Positions 58,722 to 64,000 of a DNA stretch of 64,000 nt are shown one piece after another (the first letter of the stretch is position 1; each line of letters opens with the position of its first letter). The notes under the pieces were generated by a model. The model was not told the origin of the DNA. It searched no databases and worked only from the letters and a program-made list of their open reading frames with translations. This stretch comes from Flavobacterium gelatinilyticum. Its GTDB lineage: Bacteria > Bacteroidota > Bacteroidia > Flavobacteriales > Flavobacteriaceae. The translations under genes were made by a program, and so were the position numbers. The stretch lies in NCBI RefSeq assembly GCF_027111295.1, contig NZ_CP114287.1, positions 2,542,001 through 2,606,000 of the forward strand, in the 5' to 3' direction.

Positions 58722-59006
58722 TTATTTTTTCCAAGGATAACTTTTAATTCTTTTAGACATTTCAATTTTAAATTCCTCTGGAGTCAAGCCATTTTCAAAC
58801 TCATAATCAAAATTATCTGGCCACCATTCTAGGATTCTTCTAATTGATTCCACTTTTGCTTCTTCCAGAGTTAAACCTTTTGTAAATTCAGCATCAAAAT
58901 CAAAAGTTTCAGGATCTATACCTTGTCGTCTTGGTTTTTGAATTTCATATTCTGCTGCAGGCTCTTCAACCTTGTCGCTCTTTTTATTTTCTTTAGCCTT
59001 GCTCAT
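58722..59006 (-). CDS. Small hypothetical protein with an internal repeat
   Basis: The 94-residue protein has a charged N-terminus (MSKAKENKKSDKVEEPAAEY) and then two related units. The first is FDFDAEFTKGLTLEEAKVESIRRI (about 35-58) and the second is FDYEFENGLTPEEFKIEMSKRI (about 66-87). The shared pattern is F-D-x-E-F-x-x-G-L-T-x-E-E-x-K-x-E-x-x-x-R-I. It is soluble and likely helical. No family is recognised. The duplication suggests a small binding module. It is alone in its transcript and ends in a terminator. Confidence 0.68.
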   Translation of the reverse strand: MSKAKENKKSDKVEEPAAEYEIQKPRRQGIDPETFDFDAEFTKGLTLEEAKVESIRRILEWWPDNFDYEFENGLTPEEFKIEMSKRIKSYPWKK

Positions 59007-59065
59007 AACTCCTATTCTTGATTCTTATAAAATTACAAAATAGACTGAATCAAACTTGATCGTTT

Positions 59066-59971
59066 TTACAAAGCTGTCTTTTCCTTCTTTTTGTAGTTAA
59101 TAATAAAAACGCCTAAAATAATCAGGATTGTAGCTATTATAAAATCAACAGTAATTTTTTCATTCAAAATCAGCCAGCCAAAAAATACCGCAATTATGGT
59201 ATTGATATACGCTAAAATAGAAACCTGAACCGGCGTAACGTGTTTTAAGGCATAATTATAGCTGAAAAAAGCAATTACAGATCCAAAAATTGACAAATAC
59301 AATGCAGCTAAAATACTTGTAGTACTCCATAAATTGACATCGATAGCAGGTGAAAAAATAAATGCCAAAACGATCTGAATGCACGAAGCCATTGTAAACT
59401 GGTAAAATAAATTCAGAACTATATTTTTAGATTTATTCCCATGAATTTTGGTATAAATTGTTCCGGCTGCCCAGGCAGTAATCGCAAATCCCATAAACAT
59501 CATTCCGATTCTGTAATCGGCATCTAAAAAAGATCCCAGCCCATCTTTAAATATAAAAACCACTCCCGAAAATCCTACTATGACTCCAACAAATCCTTTT
59601 AAACTTGGCTTTTGTAATTTAAATAAAATACTGCCCAGAAAAATTAATATAGGAGACATAGCACTGATTACCGAAGCCAGTCCGCTTGGCACAGTCTGTT
59701 CTGCAACGGTCGTAAAACCATTTGCCACCACAATCATCAAAATAGAAGGAACAAGCTGATGTTTTAAATTTTCCCAGCCGATCCATTTTAATTCTTTTTT
59801 GAACAATAAAATTATCATCATGATTATTCCCGCCAATCCCTGACGAATTGAGGTTACAAACCAGGGCGGAATAGTTTCAACCGCAACTCTAATTCCTAAA
59901 AATGTTGTGCCCCAAATAATTCCAACAGCCGCTAAGGCAAATATTAATTTATAATCTAAATCTTTTTTCAT
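59066..59971 (-). CDS. EamA/DMT-family membrane transporter
   Basis: The 301-residue protein has about ten hydrophobic segments, as in the drug/metabolite transporter superfamily (two EamA units of five helices). The N-terminal unit starts LIFALAAVGIIWGTTFLGIRVAVETIPPWFVTSIRQ, and the C-terminal unit has YLSIFGSVIAFFSYNYALKHVTPVQVSILAYINTIIAVFFGWLILNEKIT, with the usual Pro and Asn features. It would export or import a small metabolite. The substrate is unknown. The gene is the last of the minus-strand set after galE, with a terminator between them. Confidence 0.93.
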   Translation of the reverse strand: MKKDLDYKLIFALAAVGIIWGTTFLGIRVAVETIPPWFVTSIRQGLAGIIMMIILLFKKELKWIGWENLKHQLVPSILMIVVANGFTTVAEQTVPSGLASVISAMSPILIFLGSILFKLQKPSLKGFVGVIVGFSGVVFIFKDGLGSFLDADYRIGMMFMGFAITAWAAGTIYTKIHGNKSKNIVLNLFYQFTMASCIQIVLAFIFSPAIDVNLWSTTSILAALYLSIFGSVIAFFSYNYALKHVTPVQVSILAYINTIIAVFFGWLILNEKITVDFIIATILIILGVFIINYKKKEKTAL

Positions 59972-59995
59972 AAAAATTAAATACCATTAAAAGAA

Positions 59996-60030
59996 AAGTC
60001 CCAAACTATATTGCTATAATCTGGGACTTT
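59996..60030 (-). terminator. galE terminator
   Basis: AAAGTCCCA (59996-60004) pairs with TGGGACTTT (60022-60030). On the minus strand TCTTTT follows. Confidence 0.82.
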
Positions 60031-60055
60031 AAAATTTATAATTTTATTTCAAAAA

Positions 60056-61072
60056 CTATTTATTTCTCACTTTTTGTTCCCATTTCCAAGCACTTGCCAT
60101 CGCTTCATCCAGACTTAATTCAGCCTTCCATCCTAAGACGTTATTTGCCTTATCTGTATTTGCGTAAGCCTCAGTAATATCACCTTCACGGCGAGGCATC
60201 ATCTTATAAGGCAGTTTTTTATCGCTGACTTTTTCGAAACTGTTAATCACTTCAAGAACAGAACTTCCTTTTCCTGTTCCTAAATTGAAAGTCTCTACTT
60301 TTGCTAAGTTCTTCTTGTTTAATAAACGCTGCAAAGCAATTACGTGCGCTTTTGCAAGATCCACAACGTGAATATAATCGCGAACAGCAGTTCCGTCAGG
60401 TGTTGGATAATCATTTCCAAAAACAGATAATTCCTGACGCAGTCCTACTCCTGTCTGGGTAATAAACGGAACCAGATTTTGAGGAACTCCCAATGGTAAT
60501 TCTCCAATTTCTGCAGAAGGATGCGCTCCAACCGGGTTAAAATAACGCAGTAAAATTGCGCTTATATTGGTAACTTTAGCCGTATCGTTTATAATTTCCT
60601 CGCCAATTTGTTTGGTGTTTCCATAAGGAGACATGGCTGCCTGAACCGGTGCATCTTCTGTAATCGGCATTTTTTCGGCCTGACCGTAAACAGTGCAGGA
60701 AGAACTAAAAATAAAGCTCGCTTCCGGTTTTTGCTGTAACCCTTGTAAAAGATACACTAAACTGCTGATGTTATTTTCGTAATATAATAATGGGTTTTCA
60801 ACACTTTCTCCAACCGCTTTTGACGCCGCAAAATGAATAACACCTGTAACATCCGAGTATTTTTTAAAGAAATCTTCTACAGCTTTCTTTTCTCTTAAAT
60901 TAATTTTTTCAAAAGCAGGCTGTTTTCCTGTAATTTTTTCAATTCCTTTTAAAACTTCTTCAGAAGAGTTAGAAAGATCATCAATTACTACAACATCAAA
61001 ACCTACGTTTTGTAATTCAACTACTGTATGAGATCCTATAAATCCAAGTCCTCCAGTTACTAATATTTTCAT
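60056..61072 (-). CDS. galE: GalE: UDP-glucose 4-epimerase
   Basis: The 338-residue protein has the NAD-binding Rossmann motif GGLGFIGS (7-14) and the catalytic Ser/Tyr/Lys set: Ser124 or Ser125 in FSSSCTVYG, Tyr150 and Lys154 in PYGNTK. The RYFNPVGAH and GDYPTPDGTAVRDYIHV segments are GalE hallmarks. It interconverts UDP-glucose and UDP-galactose (perhaps also the N-acetyl forms) and supplies surface polysaccharide synthesis. The DegT-type aminotransferase gene lies upstream on the same strand, 37 bp away, so the pair may be a sugar-nucleotide operon. Confidence 0.96.
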   Translation of the reverse strand: MKILVTGGLGFIGSHTVVELQNVGFDVVVIDDLSNSSEEVLKGIEKITGKQPAFEKINLREKKAVEDFFKKYSDVTGVIHFAASKAVGESVENPLLYYENNISSLVYLLQGLQQKPEASFIFSSSCTVYGQAEKMPITEDAPVQAAMSPYGNTKQIGEEIINDTAKVTNISAILLRYFNPVGAHPSAEIGELPLGVPQNLVPFITQTGVGLRQELSVFGNDYPTPDGTAVRDYIHVVDLAKAHVIALQRLLNKKNLAKVETFNLGTGKGSSVLEVINSFEKVSDKKLPYKMMPRREGDITEAYANTDKANNVLGWKAELSLDEAMASAWKWEQKVRNK

Positions 61073-61109
61073 TATTTGGTTATTTGTGGTTATTTTTTTG
61101 GCTGTTATA

Positions 61110-62240
61110 TTATTTTAAAAATTCGATAACGCTGTCAGTTATAAATTTGATCTGTTCGTCATCAAGTTCTGTATGCATTGGTAAAGCAATTACTTCCTGA
61201 ACTAATTGATTAGTAACAGGAAACTGCTCTTCTTTATAACGAGGATCTAAATATGCTTTTTGAGAGTGAAGCGGAATTGGGTAATAAATTGCACACGGAA
61301 TTCCTTTATCTAATAAATGCTGCATCAAAGCATTACGATCTGCATCGATAATTCTTAATACATACTGATGAAAAACGTGATCGTTTTCATTTGCATCAAA
61401 TTCCGGAGTAATAATTTTTGCGTTTCCGGCAAAAGCAGCATTGTATTTTGTTGCAGCCAGACGACGTGCCTGATTATATTCATCCAGTAAAGGCAATTTT
61501 GCATTTAAAACACCTGCCTGAATACTGTCTAAACGTGAATTAACACCCACAACATCGTGGTGGTAACGCTCATACATTCCGTGATTTACAATACCGCGGA
61601 TGATGTGCGCCAATTTATCATCATTTGTAAAAATAGCTCCTCCGTCTCCGTAGCAACCTAAATTTTTAGAAGGGAAAAACGACGTTGCCGCAACATGCCC
61701 GATAACTCCAACTTTTGTTTTTGCTCCGGATTTCGAAATATAATCAGCACCAATTGCCTGAGCATTGTCTTCGATTACATATAAATTATGTTCTGCTGCA
61801 ATTTCCATAATCGCGTCCATATTGGCAGCGCGTCCAAATAAATGAACCGGAACGATTGCTTTTGTTTTTGGCGTAATTGCTTTTTTAACAGCCTCAATAT
61901 CGATATTCATGTTGTGAAGATCAACATCAACTAAAACCGGAGTCAGCTGCAGTAAAGCGATAACCTCAACTGTAGCTGCAAAAGTAAAATCGGCAGTAAT
62001 AACCTCATCGCCAGGTTTCAGGTCCAGTCCCATCATAGCAATCTGCAAAGCATCTGTTCCGTTTGCACAAGGAATAACGTGTTTTGCACCTAAATAATTT
62101 TCAAGATTTTTTTGAAACTGATGAACTAAAGGTCCGTTAATGTAAGTATTGGTATCTAAAACTTCCTGAATTGAAGCATCTACAGTAGATTTTATTTTTT
62201 CATATTGACTTTTTAAGTCAACCATTTGAATTTTTTTCAT
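61110..62240 (-). CDS. DegT/DnrJ/EryC1/StrS-family sugar aminotransferase
   Basis: The 376-residue protein is a PLP-dependent sugar aminotransferase. The PLP lysine is Lys192 in FFPSKNLGCYGDGGAI. Other marks are MVDLKSQYEKIKSTVDASI at the N-terminus, CANGTDALQIAMMGLDLKPGDEV, VIEDNAQAIGA and the C-terminal IPLHSQKAYLD. It adds an amino group to a nucleotide-linked keto-sugar for lipopolysaccharide or glycan synthesis. The exact sugar cannot be told. It leads a minus-strand pair with galE and is divergent from waaA, which fits an envelope-glycan neighbourhood. Confidence 0.94.
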   Translation of the reverse strand: MKKIQMVDLKSQYEKIKSTVDASIQEVLDTNTYINGPLVHQFQKNLENYLGAKHVIPCANGTDALQIAMMGLDLKPGDEVITADFTFAATVEVIALLQLTPVLVDVDLHNMNIDIEAVKKAITPKTKAIVPVHLFGRAANMDAIMEIAAEHNLYVIEDNAQAIGADYISKSGAKTKVGVIGHVAATSFFPSKNLGCYGDGGAIFTNDDKLAHIIRGIVNHGMYERYHHDVVGVNSRLDSIQAGVLNAKLPLLDEYNQARRLAATKYNAAFAGNAKIITPEFDANENDHVFHQYVLRIIDADRNALMQHLLDKGIPCAIYYPIPLHSQKAYLDPRYKEEQFPVTNQLVQEVIALPMHTELDDEQIKFITDSVIEFLK

Positions 62241-62377
62241 TTTTGAATGTATTTAAAATTAAAGACACTGTTTTTAACAACAGAAATCTCTAAAGGGAGG
62301 AACAAAAATAGTTATTAATAGCTTCAAACCAATGAAAATAGTCGAAAGAAATGTAATTTAGCCACAAAAATTATTAG

Positions 62378-63607
62378 ATGCTTTTTTTATACAATTTAAC
62401 CATATACGTCGCAGGATTTTTCTTAAAAATCATAGCACTGTTTAGTCCGAAAATTAAGCTTTTTGTTGAAGGCCGGAAAAACGTCTTTCAAACTTTAGCA
62501 GAAAAAATAAAACCCAATGACAAAACCATCTGGTTTCATTCTGCTTCACTGGGCGAATACGAACAGGGACTTCCTGTTATTGAAAAAATCAAAGAAAAAT
62601 ATCCCGAGCATAAAATCATTGTATCCTTTTTTTCACCATCTGGATACGAAGTGCGTAAAAATAACACAGTCGCAGATGCTACAATCTATTTACCACTTGA
62701 CACAAAACGAAATGCAAAGAAATTTATTAAACTGGTTCACCCTGAATTTGCTTTCTTTATTAAATACGAATTCTGGCTTAATTATCTCAAAGAATTAGAG
62801 AACAACCAAATTCCAACATATTTGGTTTCAGGAATTTTCAGAGACAAACAAATGTTTTTTAAATGGTACGGCGGTTTTTACAAAAAAGCGCTTAATGCCT
62901 TTACTTACTTTTTTGTACAGAACCAAAGCTCCAAACAAAAAATTGAAAGCATTGGTTTTAAAAATGTCATTGTTTCCGGCGACACGCGTTTTGATCGTGT
63001 GAACGCTATTTTGGAAAGAGATAACAGCCTGGATTTTATTGAAAATTTCAAAAACAATCAAACTACAATCGTTATAGGAAGTTCATGGCCAAAAGACGAA
63101 GTTCTAATTTCCGAATATATCAATCAGGCTCCGGACAATGTGAAGTTTATTATTGCCCCGCACAACATTAAAGCTGATCAGATTTCCAACCTTAAATCGC
63201 AGATTTCTAAATCGGTCGTTTTATATTCTGAAAAAGAAAACAAAGATTTATCAAACTGCAATGTGTTTATAATAGACACAATAGGTCTTCTGACCAAAAT
63301 TTACAGTTATGGAACCATCGCTTATGTTGGAGGCGGATTTGGAAACCCGGGAATCCATAATATACTGGAACCAGCCGCATTTGGAATCCCGATTGTAATA
63401 GGCCCAAATTATTCTAATTTTGCAGAAGCTGTTTCGCTGACCGAACTTGGAGGCTGTATACCAATATCCAATACAAACGAATTGAAAGAAATTTTTGATC
63501 GGTTATTAACTGACGAAAACTTCTTAAAAGAGAAAAGCGAAATTTGCAAATCATTCATTCAGAACAACAAAGGAGCAACTGAGACCATTTTGAGAGTTGT
63601 TTCATAA
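62378..63607 (+). CDS. waaA: WaaA (KdtA): 3-deoxy-D-manno-octulosonic acid transferase
   Basis: The 409-residue inner-membrane protein has an N-terminal membrane anchor (LYNLTIYVAGFFLKIIALFS) and a GT-B glycosyltransferase body. It contains WFHSASLGEYEQGLPVIEKIKEKYP (with the catalytic-type Glu in SLGE), VSGDTRFDRV, IGSSWPKDE and the C-terminal GGGFGNPGIHNILEPAAFGIPIVIGP. It transfers Kdo from CMP-Kdo to lipid A precursors. Length is close to E. coli WaaA (425). It is divergent from the DegT gene. Confidence 0.96.
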   Translation: MLFLYNLTIYVAGFFLKIIALFSPKIKLFVEGRKNVFQTLAEKIKPNDKTIWFHSASLGEYEQGLPVIEKIKEKYPEHKIIVSFFSPSGYEVRKNNTVADATIYLPLDTKRNAKKFIKLVHPEFAFFIKYEFWLNYLKELENNQIPTYLVSGIFRDKQMFFKWYGGFYKKALNAFTYFFVQNQSSKQKIESIGFKNVIVSGDTRFDRVNAILERDNSLDFIENFKNNQTTIVIGSSWPKDEVLISEYINQAPDNVKFIIAPHNIKADQISNLKSQISKSVVLYSEKENKDLSNCNVFIIDTIGLLTKIYSYGTIAYVGGGFGNPGIHNILEPAAFGIPIVIGPNYSNFAEAVSLTELGGCIPISNTNELKEIFDRLLTDENFLKEKSEICKSFIQNNKGATETILRVVS

Positions 63608-63952
63608 CAGATCTTGTATAAGATACAATTTTAAGATTTATTTGCGCTAAAAAAACCAAAGACTACTGTTTTATTCCTTTTTTAAAATGATGCAATACTC
63701 TTAAAAAACAAAATAAACTGCAAAGCTCTTAATTCAAACAGCCAATTGTTCTAACGAATATTCAACAAAAAATAATTTAAGCCAAACATTAAATAATTTA
63801 AGATAATTTTATAATTTTGGCATATTCTTTGATAAATAAGATAAACGTGAGTAAGGAAAATATTTTAAAAAAAAAGTGAAAAAATATTTTACATATTAAA
63901 AAATTTATATCTTTGCCACGAATTAATAATTAACCTTTTATAATAAAGTAAG
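63608..63952 (+). other. Gene-free stretch before the last partial gene
   Basis: 345 bp, strongly A/T-rich. I see an ATCTT-GTAT-AAGAT mini-palindrome just after the waaA stop but no clear T-tailed terminator. A -7 box (TATCTTTG, 63908-63915) serves the next gene. Nothing else is supported. Confidence 0.55.
63908..63915 (+). promoter_or_regulatory. -7 box for the last gene (TATCTTTG)
   Basis: TATCTTTG lies 37 nt ahead of the ATG at 63953. A purine-rich stretch (AAAGTAAG) sits just before the ATG. Confidence 0.65.
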
Positions 63953-64000
63953 ATGAAAAAAGTATTTTTAAGTTTAGCTGTTGTTGCTGTTTTAACTGTT
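63953..64000 (+). CDS. Start of an exported protein (partial, runs off the right edge)
   Basis: Only 16 codons are present (MKKVFLSLAVVAVLTV). This is the start of a signal peptide with a Lys-Lys head and a hydrophobic core. The product cannot be named. It has its own promoter. Confidence 0.6.
   Translation, partial: MKKVFLSLAVVAVLTV

Overview
The window reads as a low-GC chromosome segment of a Flavobacterium-like member of the Bacteroidota. The basis is the TAnnTTTG type of -7 promoter box ahead of many genes, a type IX secretion plug protein, many DUF families typical of Flavobacteriia (DUF5916, DUF6702-like, DUF983), few Shine-Dalgarno sequences, and several families of palindromic intergenic repeats. 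Almost everything is ordinary core chromosome. I see one complete insertion sequence, and no phage, plasmid functions or CRISPR array.

Layout. 1-4.2 kb: ECF sigma factor with a membrane partner, polyprenyl diphosphate synthase, a lipoprotein and RlmN. 4.5-8.3 kb: a locus with two YceI-family periplasmic proteins, an outer-membrane beta-barrel protein and a divergent third YceI-like protein. The two YceI genes each carry an Fnr-like palindrome at the same distance from the -7 box. 8.4-16.5 kb: small enzymes, PAP2 phosphatase, TatA-like protein, M1 peptidase, a DUF6702-like protein and three tandem paralogues with a carboxypeptidase-regulatory-like domain. 16.6-25 kb: peptidase E, two identical tRNA-Gly genes, two convergent L,D-transpeptidases, a DUF5916 protein and GpmI. 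25-33 kb: DUF445 protein, methionine aminopeptidase, methyltransferase, SNF2 helicase, T9SS plug protein and ApaG.

33-39.1 kb on the minus strand is the four-gene ligase-associated DNA repair set (exonuclease, ATP-dependent ligase, Lhr-like helicase, PdeM phosphoesterase). Its ligase gene is bracketed by two copies of a ~128-bp repeat with inverted ends. 39-52.5 kb holds PruA, RsmG, a fatty-acid desaturase, an aminotransferase, a four-helix-bundle stress protein, envelope proteins, a U32 RNA-modification-type protein, and a purT - small cysteine protein - Crp/Fnr regulator operon. 53-54 kb is an IS481-like element with inverted repeats and a 5-bp target duplication, inserted into a palindromic repeat. 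54.4-56 kb holds a pirin and a cytoplasmic YceI protein under two promoters that share an identical 24-bp operator-like sequence. 56.3-64 kb holds an AraC regulator, FabD, an EamA transporter, GalE, a DegT-type aminotransferase, WaaA and the start of a secreted protein.

The most interesting signals are regulatory and repeat-related: two matched promoter pairs (Fnr-like box plus YceI; CTTAA-N6-TTAAG plus pirin/YceI), a short element placed just after stop codons, and the repeats around the repair ligase. All functional assignments come from reading the sequence; no database search was run.
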